DNA from: JACVRM01 sp963755085
Lineage (GTDB): Bacteria; Actinomycetota; Thermoleophilia; Gaiellales; Gaiellaceae
Length of the DNA: 64,000 nucleotides
Direction of reading: 5' to 3'
Assembly: GCA_963755085.1 (NCBI GenBank)
Contig: CAVWIN010000003.1
Span: 124,001 to 188,000 of the forward strand
Shown here piece after piece: positions 25,622 through 35,626 of the stretch; the stretch's first letter is position 1; every line of letters starts with the position of its first letter. The translations under genes were made by a program, and so were the position numbers. Below the pieces are notes generated by a model. That model made no database searches, was not told the DNA's origin, and saw nothing but the letters and a program-made list of their open reading frames with translations.

Positions 25622-27525
25622 GAGGAGGTCTTCGCCTCCTCGTCGATCACCTCGTAGTCGGCGTCCTCGACGACCTCGTCCTCGGAGCCGCCGTTCGGGG
25701 TGCCCGCGCCGGACTGCGCCTGCGCTGTCGCCTGGGCGTAGACCGCCTCGGCGAGCTTCTGCGACGCCTGCTGCAGCGCCTCCGTCTTCGAGCGGATCTC
25801 GCCGATGTCGCCGGTCTCCAGCACGCCGCGGAGCTCCATGATCCGGCCCTCGATGGTCGAGGCGTCCGCCGGGTCGAGCTTGTCGCGGTGGTCGCGGAGC
25901 GAGCGCTCCGTCTGGTACGCGAGGGTCTCCGCCTGGTTGCGGGCGTCGGCGAGCTCGCGCAGCCGGTGCGCCTCGTCGCGGTGCGACTCGGCCTCGCCGA
26001 TCATGCGCTCGACCTCCTCGGACTGGAGCCCCGAACCGCCCTCGATCTTGATGCGCTGCTCGTTGCCGGTGCCGAGATCCTTCGCCGACACGTGGATGAT
26101 CCCGTCGGCGTCGATGTCGAAGGAGACCTCGATCTGCGGCATGCCGCGCGGCGCCGGCGGGATGCCGACGAGCTGAAACTTGCCGAGCGTCTTGTTGAAC
26201 CCGGCCATCTCCGACTCGCCCTGGAGCACGTGCACCTCGACCGACGGCTGGTTGTCCTCCGCGGTCGTGAACGTCTCCGACTTCTTGGTCGGGATGGTCG
26301 TATTGCGCTCGATCAGCTTCGTCATCACGCCGCCCTTGGTCTCGATGCCGAGCGACAGCGGGGTGACGTCCAGGAGCAGCACGTCCTTGACCTCGCCGCG
26401 CAGGACGCCCGCCTGGATGGCGGCGCCGACGGCGACGACCTCGTCCGGGTTCACGCCGCGGTGCGGGTCCTTGCCGATGAGCTCCTTGACCTTCTCCTGG
26501 ACGGCCGGCATACGGGTCATGCCGCCGACGAGCACGACGTGCTCGATGTCCTTCGGCTCCAGGCCCGCGTCGGCGAGCGCCTGCTTGGTCGGGCCGACCG
26601 TGCGGTCGAGCAGGTCCGCGACCAGCTCCTCGAGCTTCGCGCGCGTGAGCTGGAGGTCGAGGTGCTTCGGGCCCTCCGGCGTGGCGGTGATGAACGGCAG
26701 GTTGATCTGCGTCGTCATCGTGGAGGACAGCTCGATCTTCGCCTTCTCCCCGGCCTCGTAGAGCCGCTGCAGGGCCATGCGGTCCTGCGCCAGGTCGATG
26801 CCCTGGTCGCGCTTGAACTCGGCGACCATCCAGTCGACGATCTGCTTGTCGAAGTTGTCGCCGCCAAGGTGGTTGTCGCCGTTCGTCGCCTTCACCTCGT
26901 ACACGCCCTCGGCGAGCTCGAGGACAGAGACGTCGAACGTGCCTCCGCCGAGGTCGAACACGAGGATGACCTGGTCGTTCTCCTTCTCGAGCCCGTAGGC
27001 GAGCGACGCCGCGGTCGGCTCGTTGATGATGCGCAGCACGTTCAGGCCGGCGATCTTGCCGGCGTCCTTGGTGGCCTCGCGCTGCGCGTTGTTGAAGTAC
27101 GCCGGCACGGTGATCACGGCGTCCGTGACGGGCTCGCCGAGGTAGGCCTCGGCGTCCGTCTTCAGCTTCTGGAGGATCATCGCGGAGATCTCCGGCGGGG
27201 CGTAGTCCTTGCCCTCCGCCTTCACGCGGACGTCACCGCTCGGGCCCTCGACGACCTCGTACGGGACGATCTTCATCTCCTCGGAGACCTCGCCGAACTT
27301 GCGGCCCATGAAGCGCTTGATCGAGGAGACCGTGTTGGTCGGGTTCGTGACCTGCTGGCGCTTTGCGGGCGCGCCGACGAGCCGCTGGCCGTCCTTGGTA
27401 AACGCGACGACGGACGGCGTGGTGCGGCCGCCCTCGGCGTTCGGGATGACGGTCGGCTCGCCGCCCTCGAGCACGGACATGGCCGAGTTCGTCGTGCCGA
27501 GGTCGATGCCGATGGTCTTTGCCAT
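25618..27525 (-). CDS. dnaK: chaperone DnaK (Hsp70)
   Basis: The 635-residue Hsp70 shows the ATPase motifs IGIDLGTTNSAMSVLEGG at the N-terminus, VPAYFNNAQREATKDAG, ILVFDLGGGTFDVSVLE and VVLVGGMTRMPAVQEKV, then the substrate-binding domain (DVTPLSLGIETKGGVM) and a lid ending in an acidic tail. It is the first gene of the operon dnaK-grpE-dnaJ-small membrane gene-hspR-clpB. AAAGGAG lies nine bases before the ATG. Repression by HspR is expected from the family, and heat induction is inferred. Confidence 0.98.
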   Translation of the reverse strand: MAKTIGIDLGTTNSAMSVLEGGEPTVIPNAEGGRTTPSVVAFTKDGQRLVGAPAKRQQVTNPTNTVSSIKRFMGRKFGEVSEEMKIVPYEVVEGPSGDVRVKAEGKDYAPPEISAMILQKLKTDAEAYLGEPVTDAVITVPAYFNNAQREATKDAGKIAGLNVLRIINEPTAASLAYGLEKENDQVILVFDLGGGTFDVSVLELAEGVYEVKATNGDNHLGGDNFDKQIVDWMVAEFKRDQGIDLAQDRMALQRLYEAGEKAKIELSSTMTTQINLPFITATPEGPKHLDLQLTRAKLEELVADLLDRTVGPTKQALADAGLEPKDIEHVVLVGGMTRMPAVQEKVKELIGKDPHRGVNPDEVVAVGAAIQAGVLRGEVKDVLLLDVTPLSLGIETKGGVMTKLIERNTTIPTKKSETFTTAEDNQPSVEVHVLQGESEMAGFNKTLGKFQLVGIPPAPRGMPQIEVSFDIDADGIIHVSAKDLGTGNEQRIKIEGGSGLQSEEVERMIGEAESHRDEAHRLRELADARNQAETLAYQTERSLRDHRDKLDPADASTIEGRIMELRGVLETGDIGEIRSKTEALQQASQKLAEAVYAQATAQAQSGAGTPNGGSEDEVVEDADYEVIDEEAKTSS

Positions 27526-27606
27526 AGGGAAAAACTCCTTTCTCGACTTCTCTGCTGAGAAAATCTAAGTGTGATAGTAGCAAGTTAGGCGGACTAGCGT
27601 CGAGGC
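27526..27606 (-). promoter_or_regulatory. dnaK promoter region
   Basis: This AT-richer 81-base gap separates divergent dnaK and the ATP-grasp gene. On the minus strand an extended -10 (TGCTACTAT, 27582-27574) is visible, and TTCTC-TGCT-GAGAA (27548-27561) forms a short palindrome between the predicted start point and the AAAGGAG site. No canonical HAIR element is present. The palindrome is the best candidate for a repressor site, but this is only a guess. Confidence 0.45.
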
Positions 27607-28476
27607 ATGCGGATGATTGCCCTGGCCACGTGCGCCGAGGTGCCGGAGCTCGACGAGGACGGGCCGGCACTCGTTGCGGCGCTGCGCGAGCGGGGCGTGG
27701 AGCCGGTGGCGGCCGTGTGGGACGACCCGGCAGTCGAGTGGTCACGGTTCGAGCTCGTCGTGCTGCGCTCGACATGGGACTACGCGGAGCGCCGCGACGA
27801 GTTCCTCGCGTGGATCGGGCACCTGCCGAGGGTGGTCAACCCGCCCGCGGTCGTGCGCTGGAACAGCGACAAGGCCTACCTGGGCGAGCTGGCGGCGGCC
27901 GGCGTGCCTGTCGTCCCGACCACCTTCATCGAGCCCGGCGATGCGCTCGAGCCCTTCGCGAACGAGGTCGTGCTGAAGCCGCGCATCTCGGCAGGAGGGC
28001 GCAACACGGCGCGCTACGAGGCGCTCGAGCTCGAGCCGGCGCGCCGGCACCTCGAGGCGCTGCACGCGGCCGGGCGGCCGGCGATGGTGCAGCCGTACCT
28101 CGACGGCATCGAGGCGGCCGGCGAGGCGGCGCTCATCTGGATCGGAGGCGCGTACTCACACGCGATCACGAAGAGCGCGCTCCTGCGACCGGGCCAGCGG
28201 CCCGGCACGGAGCTGTTCCTGGCGGAGACGATCGAGGCGCGCGAGGCCTCTCCCGCGGAACGCGACGCCGCCGAGCATGCGCTCGCGGCGCTGCCGTTCG
28301 GGCCGCAGGCGCTCGCCTATGCACGCGTGGACCTCCTACCCGCCGCGGACGGCCCGGTCGTGCTCGAGGTCGAGCTGACCGAGCCGTCGCTGTACCTGGG
28401 CTACGAGCCGGCCGCGGCCGACCGGTTCGCGCACGCGATCATCGAGGCCCTCTCGCGGCTCAGAGCCGCTCCTTGA
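27607..28476 (+). CDS. ATP-grasp family protein (RimK/DcsG-like)
   Basis: A 289-residue cytoplasmic ligase-type protein. It starts with a Rossmann-like part (IALATCAEVPELDEDGPAL, LVVLRSTWDYAERRDEFL), then the ATP-grasp region with NSDKAYLGELAAAGVPVVPT, VLKPRISAGGRNT and the metal-binding end VVLEVELTEPSLYLGY. The pattern resembles the ATP-grasp group that includes the D-cycloserine ligase DcsG and glutathione-synthetase-like proteins. The substrate is unknown. It is transcribed away from dnaK and its last 17 bases overlap the opposite CsbD gene. Confidence 0.82.
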   Translation: MRMIALATCAEVPELDEDGPALVAALRERGVEPVAAVWDDPAVEWSRFELVVLRSTWDYAERRDEFLAWIGHLPRVVNPPAVVRWNSDKAYLGELAAAGVPVVPTTFIEPGDALEPFANEVVLKPRISAGGRNTARYEALELEPARRHLEALHAAGRPAMVQPYLDGIEAAGEAALIWIGGAYSHAITKSALLRPGQRPGTELFLAETIEAREASPAERDAAEHALAALPFGPQALAYARVDLLPAADGPVVLEVELTEPSLYLGYEPAAADRFAHAIIEALSRLRAAP

Positions 28477-28621
28477 CCTCATCCTTGGCGTCCTCGACCT
28501 TGCCCTTCGCGTTGCCCATCTCCTTCTGCGCCTCGCCCTGCTTCTCGCGCATCGGATCGTCGGTGAGCTCGCCTTCCTTCTCCTTCACGGTGCCTTCGAC
28601 CTTGTCCTTCCATTCACCCAT
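28460..28621 (-). CDS. CsbD-like stress protein
   Basis: A 53-residue, highly charged protein (MGEWKDKVEGTVKEKEGELT, then QGEAQKEMGNAKGKVEDAKDEVKERL) that fits the CsbD family of small hydrophilic general-stress proteins. The ATG at 28621 has AGGAGG five bases upstream. It overlaps the ATP-grasp 3' end on the opposite strand by 17 bases. CsbD proteins are induced by general stress in other bacteria; their biochemical role is not known. Confidence 0.85.
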   Translation of the reverse strand: MGEWKDKVEGTVKEKEGELTDDPMREKQGEAQKEMGNAKGKVEDAKDEVKERL

Positions 28622-28643
28622 GTCGTCCTCCTGATCGCTTGTC

Positions 28644-28682
28644 CCCGGGTGTTTCCGCCGCTCTTCGCGGACGAAACCCGGG
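28644..28682 (-). terminator. hairpin after lacI-type gene
   Basis: CCCGGGTGTTTCCGCCG and CGCGGACGAAACCCGGG pair around CTCTT with one bulge. It directly follows the LacI stop on the minus strand and precedes the CsbD gene. Confidence 0.65.
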
Positions 28683-29735
28683 TCAGGCGGTCGCGGCGAG
28701 CGCGCGTGCGCGCGGAGGCGCGGTCGACTCGCGGACGACGAGTCGGGTGGCCAGCTGGATCGAGAGCGTCTCGACGCTCTGGTGCTCGAGCAGGCGGACG
28801 AGCAGGCTGACCGCCGTCCGTCCCATCTCGGCGAGCGGCTGACGCACGGTCGTGAGGCTCGGCGTCACGATGCTCGCATGCTCGACGTCGTCGAAGCCGA
28901 CGATGGACAGTTCCTCGGGGACGCTCAGACCGCGCTCGCGCGCCGACCGCATCGTCCCGATGGCGATGTTGTCGTTGAATGCGAACACGGCGGTCGGCGG
29001 GTTGCGGATGCCGAGTAGGGCGTGTGCGGCCTCCTCGCCGTCCGTGATCTCGAAGTCGGCCTCGACCTCCAGCGCCGGATCGAAGGGGATGCCGGCGGCC
29101 GCGAGCGCAGCGCGATAGCCGCGCCGGCGGTCCTCGGTCGCAACCCAGCCGGGCGGGCCGGTGATCGCGCCGATACGGCGGTGCCCGAGTGAGAGCAGGT
29201 GGCGCATCGCCTGGTCGGCGCCCGACATGTGCGCCGCGGAGACCGATGGGATGCGCTCGTCGAGCGGCAGTAGCGGGTCGACGACGACGAACGGATAGCC
29301 GGCGTCGAGGGCGCGCTCGAGCTCCTCGCTCGACTCCCCGGGCAGGACGATGAGCGCCCCGTCGGTGGTGCCGCCGTGCATCAGCCGGTCGAGCAGGGAC
29401 ACCTCCCGCGCATGCTCGTGCTGGGTCGGCGAGAGCACGACGCGCATCTCCTGCTCGTAGAGCGCCTCCGCCGCGCCGGCGAGGATCTCCGCGAAGTACG
29501 CGGGAAAGACGAGCGGCACGAGCACGCCGACCATCCCGGTGCGGCCGGCGGAGAGCCCGCGCGCGTTGCGGTTCGCGGTGTAGCCGTGCTCGCGGATGAC
29601 ACGCCGTACGGCGTCGCGCGTCTCGTCGGCGACGTCGTCCCGCCCGTTCAGGACGCGCGAGACCGTGGCGATCGAGACCCCGGCGAGGTCGGCGATCTCC
29701 CGAATTGTCATTCGCTTGCCGCTGGGGACGGCCAT
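28683..29735 (-). CDS. LacI-family transcriptional repressor of the adjacent sugar-uptake operon
   Basis: The start is the ATG at 29735 with GGAGG four bases upstream; the longer open frame upstream is not coding. The 350 residues begin with a LacI helix-turn-helix (MTIREIADLAGVSIATVSRVLNG) and hinge helix (NRNARGLSAGRTGMVGVLVP), followed by a periplasmic-binding-protein-like sugar sensor (VVVDPLLPLDERIPSV, FNDNIAIGTMRSARERGL, IVGFDDVEHASIVTPSLTTV). It is divergent from the ABC transporter/GH1 operon, and an operator-like palindrome overlaps that operon's promoter. By analogy with CebR-type regulators the inducer is probably a beta-linked disaccharide such as cellobiose. Confidence 0.93.
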   Translation of the reverse strand: MAVPSGKRMTIREIADLAGVSIATVSRVLNGRDDVADETRDAVRRVIREHGYTANRNARGLSAGRTGMVGVLVPLVFPAYFAEILAGAAEALYEQEMRVVLSPTQHEHAREVSLLDRLMHGGTTDGALIVLPGESSEELERALDAGYPFVVVDPLLPLDERIPSVSAAHMSGADQAMRHLLSLGHRRIGAITGPPGWVATEDRRRGYRAALAAAGIPFDPALEVEADFEITDGEEAAHALLGIRNPPTAVFAFNDNIAIGTMRSARERGLSVPEELSIVGFDDVEHASIVTPSLTTVRQPLAEMGRTAVSLLVRLLEHQSVETLSIQLATRLVVRESTAPPRARALAATA

Positions 29736-29807
29736 TAGCCCTCCATTGAAGCATTTTTCCCGGAAGTTCCCGAAAACCCGGACCGATCCGACCGGTGACG
29801 GACTCTC

Positions 29808-29854
29808 TTGACTCCACTGTAACAAAGTGGTAACAGTTCCGGAAGCGTTTCCGG
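29808..29854 (+). promoter_or_regulatory. promoter and LacI-type operator of the sugar-uptake operon
   Basis: TTGACT (29808-29813) is separated by 17 bases from TAACAG (29831-29836). Immediately after comes CCGGAAGCGTTTCCGG (29839-29854), a palindrome with the central CG typical of LacI-family operators. Its place over the expected transcription start fits repression by blocking. CCACT...AGTGG also forms a short inverted repeat in the spacer. A weaker related sequence (TTCCCGGAAGTTCCCG, about 29757-29772) sits nearer the repressor gene. Confidence 0.75.
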
Positions 29855-29898
29855 TCAAAGTAGGTCGCCCGGCACGAATGGGCGAGAAAGGACACCAG

Positions 29899-31626
29899 AT
29901 GCGACGTACCTCGACTCGCTCGCTCGTCGCCGCGACAGCCGCACTGCTCCTCATCCTCGCGGCGGCCGCGGCGGCGCCCGCTGTCACCGCGAAGACCAGC
30001 TCGTCCGCCGCGGGGCATCCGTGCCTCGTGATGACGGGCTCCGGCGACCCGGCCTTCGTCAAGAACTTCAACCCGTACGCCGGCGGCGGCCTGCCGAGCA
30101 ACTCCATCGCGCAGGGCGCGTTCTACGAGCCTCTGATCGCCACGTCCGCCGGCGCCGTCCATACGGTCCCATGGCTCGCCCGCAGCTGGAAGTGGTCGAA
30201 CGGCAACAAGACGCTCACGCTCCAGATCGCCCCCAATGCGAAGTGGTCGAATGGCAAGCCGCTCACCGTCGCCGACGTCGTGTACAGCCTCACGGCGGGC
30301 CGGCAGAGCCCCGTGATGGACCGCATCGGCTTCGCCGGCACCGGCACCAACTACGTCTCGATCAAGGCGAAGGGCGCGCACGCGGTCGTGATCAAGCTGA
30401 AGACGGCCGACTCGCAGTTCATCCCGGCGGTCCTGAACCGCGCCTTCGTCGTCCCGAAGCAAATCTGGTCGAAGGTGTCCGATCCCGCGACGTTCACGAA
30501 CTCCAACCCCGTGGGCTCGGGGCCGTTCAACGTCATCAAGCGCTTCACGACCCAGGACTACGTCCTGGGCAAGAACCCGCACTACTGGCAGGCAGGCCTG
30601 CCGAAGATCGGGTGCCTCGAGTACCAGCAGGCGGCCTCGAATGACGCCGCGCTCGCGCTGATCCAGAGCGGCCAGGTCGACTGGACGCACAACTTCGTCC
30701 CGAACGTCGAGAAGGCGTACGAGGCCAAGGACCCGGCGCATTACCACGGCTTCTTCTCGAACCGCGACTACCCGATCTCGCTCGTCTTCGACGACACGGC
30801 CTACCCGTACAGCCTGGTCGCCTTCCGCAAGGCCGTCAGCCTCGCGATCGACCGCAACTCGGTCTGGAAGCTGGGCGAGTACGGCTACGAGACGCCGGCC
30901 GACGGTATCGGCCTCAGCGGGCTCTTCCCGGGCTGGGTGACCGACAAGTCGGTGAAGGCCCTGGCGAAGTCGGTGACCAGGTACGACCCGGCCGCCGCGA
31001 AGAAGACGCTCACGGACGCCGGCTTCACCTACAAGGGCAGCCAGCTGCTCGACCCGAAGGGCAATGCCGTCAAGCTCGACATCCACGTGATCTCGGGCTG
31101 GTCGGACTGGGTTGCCTCGAACCAGATCATCACGAAGAACCTGCAGGCGATCGGCATCGACTCCAACGTCCGCCTCGAGGCCTCCTGGGGCGACTGGTTC
31201 CCGAACGCCTTCGCGACGAAGAACCCGACGCTGCTCTGGCAGGTCGCGTCACGCGGCTCGGCGTACGGGTACTTCTATTCGAACCTCTCCAAGCAGGCGT
31301 TCATCCCGTCGGGGACCGACGCGACGCCGACCGGCAACTGGGAGCACTTCTCGAACGACAAGGCGACGACCCTGCTCAACCAGTGGAAGGGGACGCTCGA
31401 CGCTGCCAAGCAGCACAAGATCGCGACGCAGCTCGAGAAGATCTTCCTCCAGCAGCTCCCGATCATCCCCGTGGTGATCGGCGCCCGCTGGTCGACCTAC
31501 AGCACCAAGTACTTCCACTGCTTCCCGACGCAGAACAACTTCTACGCCGACCCGATCTTCACGACCAACCCCGACAACGTCCTGCTCTTCACGACGATCT
31601 GTCCGGGCGGGAAGTCCGGGCGCTAA
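29899..31626 (+). CDS. ABC transporter substrate-binding protein, family 5 (oligosaccharide/oligopeptide type)
   Basis: The ATG at 29899 follows GAAAGGA by six bases; earlier in-frame starts lie over the operator. The 575-residue protein has a signal peptide (MRRTSTRSLVAATAALLLIL, then AAAAAAPAVTA) and the SBP_bac_5 pattern: FYEPLI, SWKWSNGNKTLTLQI, NAKWSNGKPLTVADVVYSL, NPVGSGPFNV, and LRKAVSLAIDRN-like FRKAVSLAIDRNSV. It captures the ligand outside the membrane. Family 5 includes both peptide and cello/beta-gluco-oligosaccharide binders. The LacI regulator and GH1 glucosidase in the same locus favour a sugar ligand. Confidence 0.93.
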   Translation: MRRTSTRSLVAATAALLLILAAAAAAPAVTAKTSSSAAGHPCLVMTGSGDPAFVKNFNPYAGGGLPSNSIAQGAFYEPLIATSAGAVHTVPWLARSWKWSNGNKTLTLQIAPNAKWSNGKPLTVADVVYSLTAGRQSPVMDRIGFAGTGTNYVSIKAKGAHAVVIKLKTADSQFIPAVLNRAFVVPKQIWSKVSDPATFTNSNPVGSGPFNVIKRFTTQDYVLGKNPHYWQAGLPKIGCLEYQQAASNDAALALIQSGQVDWTHNFVPNVEKAYEAKDPAHYHGFFSNRDYPISLVFDDTAYPYSLVAFRKAVSLAIDRNSVWKLGEYGYETPADGIGLSGLFPGWVTDKSVKALAKSVTRYDPAAAKKTLTDAGFTYKGSQLLDPKGNAVKLDIHVISGWSDWVASNQIITKNLQAIGIDSNVRLEASWGDWFPNAFATKNPTLLWQVASRGSAYGYFYSNLSKQAFIPSGTDATPTGNWEHFSNDKATTLLNQWKGTLDAAKQHKIATQLEKIFLQQLPIIPVVIGARWSTYSTKYFHCFPTQNNFYADPIFTTNPDNVLLFTTICPGGKSGR

Positions 31627-31647
31627 CACCCATCCAGGTACCTCCAT

Positions 31648-31686
31648 GCCGGGCGGGCGGGGTTGACCCCGCCCCGCCCGCCCGGC
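31648..31686 (+). promoter_or_regulatory. intra-operon GC-rich hairpin between binding protein and permease genes
   Basis: GCCGGGCGGGCGGGG pairs perfectly with CCCCGCCCGCCCGGC around a 9-base loop, 21 bases after the binding-protein stop and 17 before the permease start. Such hairpins in transporter operons stabilise or partly terminate the transcript, giving more binding protein than permease. Confidence 0.7.
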
Positions 31687-31703
31687 GAATCTGAGGAGCC
31701 GAC

Positions 31704-32690
31704 ATGCGCTGGTTCGCCCGACGACTTGCCTTCTACGCCTTCGCGCTCTGGGTCGCGCTGACGATCAACTTCCTGCTGCCGCGGCTGATGCCAGGCAGCC
31801 CGCTCGCCGGCCTGCTCCAGCACATGAGCCCGTCGCAGCTGTCCGCGAACCCCGGCGTCATGAAGACGTACGAGGCACTGCTCGGCGGCGGCAACCACTC
31901 GATCTGGCAGGACTACGTGACGTACCTCGGCCGCATCGCGCACTTCGACTTCGGCATCTCGACGTCGAACTACCCGACCCCGGTGTCCGAGGTGGTCGGC
32001 CGGACGCTCCCCTACTCGATCTTCCTCGTCGGCGTCGCCTTCATCCTGGCGTTCATCGTGGGCACCGGGATCGGGATGCTCGCCGCGTGGCGCCGCGGCG
32101 GCACGGTCGACAATGTCTTCGTGCCGACGTTCATGGCACTCGGCGCGCTCCCGGCCTTCTTCACCGCGCTCCTGGCCCTCTACTTCCTCGGGCTCAAGGC
32201 CGGCTGGTTCCCGATCCAGCACGCCTACGACGCCAGCCTGACCCCCGGCCTCAACTACACGTTCCTCTCCAGCGCGTTCCGCCACGCGCAGCTGCCGATC
32301 CTCGTGATCATCGTCGCCTACGCCGGCGGCTGGGTCCTGAACATGCGGACGGTGATGATCAACACGCTCGGCGAGGACTACGTGACGATGGCGCAGGCGA
32401 AAGGCCTGCGTGACCGGCGCGTGATGACGCTCTACGCCGGCCGCAACGCGATCCTGCCGCCGCTGAACGGCTTCGCCGCCCTGTTCGCGAGCGCCGTCGG
32501 CGGGCTCGTCTTCATCGAGTACGTCTTCAGCTACCCCGGTGCCGGCCTCACGCTCCAGCAGGCCGTGCTCGGGCGCGACTACGCGCTCGCCCAGGCACTG
32601 CTGGTCGTCCTCTCCGTCTGCGTCATCCTCGCCAACCTCGTCATGGACATGCTCAACCTCGTCCTCGACCCCAGGCTCCGGGCCGGCTGA
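31704..32690 (+). CDS. ABC transporter permease, DppB/OppB type
   Basis: 328 residues with an N-terminal helix (RLAFYAFALWVALTINFLLPRLMPGSPLA) and five further membrane segments, and the permease EAA loop (YVTMAQAKGLRDRRVMTLYAGRNA) that docks to the ATPases. FSYPGAGLTLQQAV near the C-terminus is typical of DppB-type subunits. AGGAG lies five bases before the ATG. The stop overlaps the next gene's start as TGATG. Confidence 0.93.
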   Translation: MRWFARRLAFYAFALWVALTINFLLPRLMPGSPLAGLLQHMSPSQLSANPGVMKTYEALLGGGNHSIWQDYVTYLGRIAHFDFGISTSNYPTPVSEVVGRTLPYSIFLVGVAFILAFIVGTGIGMLAAWRRGGTVDNVFVPTFMALGALPAFFTALLALYFLGLKAGWFPIQHAYDASLTPGLNYTFLSSAFRHAQLPILVIIVAYAGGWVLNMRTVMINTLGEDYVTMAQAKGLRDRRVMTLYAGRNAILPPLNGFAALFASAVGGLVFIEYVFSYPGAGLTLQQAVLGRDYALAQALLVVLSVCVILANLVMDMLNLVLDPRLRAG

Positions 32691-33613
32691 TGTCGCAGCT
32701 CGACCCCGCACTGAACGTCACCATCACCGCGCCGCCGCGGCGTCTGTTCGGCCGGCTGCGCGTGCCCGGCTGGTTCGTGCTCCTGCTCCGCAACCGCAAG
32801 TCGTGCATCGGCCTCGGCATGGTCTCGTTCGTCGTCGTCATCGCGCTGATCGCGCCGCTGATCTCGTCCAGCCATCCGAACGACTTCAACCTGCTCGCCG
32901 CCCGGCAGGCGCCGTCCTGGCACCACCTCTTCGGGACGACCGACCAGGGCAGCGACATCTTCTCGCAGGTCGCGCTCGGCGCCCGCCGCTCGCTCCTGCT
33001 CGGCGTCGCCGCCGGCGCGCTCGCGACCGCGATCGCCGCCATCCTCGGCATCAGCGCCGCCTACATCGGCGGCTGGTGGGACGAGATCGTCAACTTCCTG
33101 ACCAACGTCTTCCTCGTTATCCCGGCGATTCCGCTCCTCATCGTCCTCTCCGGGTACCTGCACACGCGCGGGATGAGCACGATGATCTTCGTCCTCGCCC
33201 TCGTGCTCTGGGCGTTCGAGGCCCGCATCCTCCGCAGCCAGGCGTTGTCGCTGAAGAGCCGCGACTTCGTCGCCGCCTCGCGGGCTGCCGGCGAGTCGAG
33301 GACGCGCATCGTCTTCGCCGAACTGATGCCCAACATGATCAGCCGCATCGCGGCCGGCTTCGTGCTCGTCTTCTACGTCGCGCTCCTGATCGACGCCGGG
33401 CTGGAGTTCCTCGGCCTTGGCGATCCGTCGACGACGAGCTGGGGCACGACGCTCTACTGGGCGCAGACGAACTCCACCGTGCTCCAGGGGGAGTGGTGGC
33501 CGTTCTTCTTCCCGGGCGCCGCGCTCGCCTTCACCGTCCTCGGGCTCGTCCTGATCCTCGCGGGCATCGACGAGGTCAGCAACCCGCGCCTGCGCACGAG
33601 GGACGACGGATGA
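32690..33613 (+). CDS. ABC transporter permease, DppC/OppC type
   Basis: 307 residues. A cytoplasmic N-terminus is followed by a membrane helix (IGLGMVSFVVVIALIAPLI), the DppC-type periplasmic segment with HHLFGTTDQGSDIFSQVALGARRSL, and a core of four or five helices with the EAA loop SRDFVAASRAAGESRTRIVFAEL. It pairs with the preceding permease. Its TGA overlaps the next ATG (ATGA). Confidence 0.93.
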   Translation: MSQLDPALNVTITAPPRRLFGRLRVPGWFVLLLRNRKSCIGLGMVSFVVVIALIAPLISSSHPNDFNLLAARQAPSWHHLFGTTDQGSDIFSQVALGARRSLLLGVAAGALATAIAAILGISAAYIGGWWDEIVNFLTNVFLVIPAIPLLIVLSGYLHTRGMSTMIFVLALVLWAFEARILRSQALSLKSRDFVAASRAAGESRTRIVFAELMPNMISRIAAGFVLVFYVALLIDAGLEFLGLGDPSTTSWGTTLYWAQTNSTVLQGEWWPFFFPGAALAFTVLGLVLILAGIDEVSNPRLRTRDDG

Positions 33614-34628
33614 TCGCCGAGGAAGCCATCCTGCCGGCGCCGATGCGCGAGAAGGCCGAGACGCTGCTGGAGCTGCGCGGGCTCCAGGTCGACTACGGGC
33701 GTGCCCGCGCCGTCGACGGCGTCGACCTCCAGATCCGCCAGGGCGAGATCCTGGGGCTCGCCGGCGAGTCCGGCTGCGGGAAGACGACGATCGCGAGCTC
33801 GGTGCTCCGCATCCTGCGCCCGCCGGGGCACGTCACCGGCGGCAGCATCCTCTTCCGCGGCGAGGACATCCTCCTGCTGAAAACGGAGGAGCTGCGCCGC
33901 TTCCGCTGGCGCAACGTCTCCATCGTCTTCCAGGGCGCGATGAACGCGCTCAACCCGCTGATGCGCGTCGGCGACCAGTTCGTCGACACGCTGCGCGCTC
34001 ACGAGCGGATCGACAAGCGCCGCGCGCTCGTCCGCGCGGGCGAGCTGCTGGACCTGGTCGGCATCGACCCGCGCCGCCTGCGCGCCTACCCGCATGAGCT
34101 GTCGGGCGGGATGCGCCAGCGCGTGATCATCGCGATCGCCCTCTCGCTCACGCCCGAGCTGCTCGTGATGGACGAGCCGACGACCGCGCTCGACGTCGTC
34201 GTGCAGCGCGAGATCCTCCAGCAGGTCGAGGCGCTCAAGCGCGACTTCGGCTTCGCCGTCCTCTTCATCACGCACGACGTCTCGCTCCTGCTCGAGTTCG
34301 CCGATCGGATCTCGATCATGTACGCGGGCGAGATCGTCGAGACGACGTCGGCCGAGCGCCTCGCGACGAAGCCGCTGCACCCGTACACGCAGGGGCTGCT
34401 TGCCTCCTTCCCGCCGCTCACCGGCCCGCGGGTGCCCCTCACCGGGATCCCGGGCGCGCCGCCGGACCTGCGCGACCCGCCGACCGGGTGCCGGTTCCAC
34501 CCGCGCTGCCCCCACTGCGTCCCGGAGCGCCTCGGGCTGTACACCCGCCAGACCACCGAGCGGCCCGTCCTGCGCGAGGTCGCGCCGGGCCACCAGGTCG
34601 CGTGCCATCTCGTCGAGGAGGGTGACGC

Positions 34629-34632
<4 letters not shown>
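33610..34632 (+). CDS. ABC transporter ATP-binding protein, DppD/OppD type
   Basis: 340 residues. Walker A is GESGCGKTTIASS, the Q-loop lies in VSIVFQGAMNALNP, the signature is HELSGGMRQRVIIAIAL, and Walker B is LLVMDEPTTALD. The C-terminal oligopeptide-ABC extension has the cysteine cluster CRFHPRCPHC. It energises uptake of the operon's ligand as one of two distinct ATPases. It overlaps the flanking genes by four bases on each side. Confidence 0.94.
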
Positions 34633-35612
<980 letters not shown>

Positions 35613-35626
35613 CGAGAGGACTCGAC

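Noticed and set aside
24481..27558. A 1025-codon open frame on the plus strand opposite dnaJ-grpE-dnaK
   Set aside because: It is the antisense shadow of the highly biased third-position GC of three certain genes; the translation is Arg/Leu/Val-rich without domains.
27526..27606. A canonical HAIR operator for HspR upstream of dnaK
   Set aside because: Neither CTTGAGT nor ACTCAAG occurs at the required spacing; only a different short palindrome is present.
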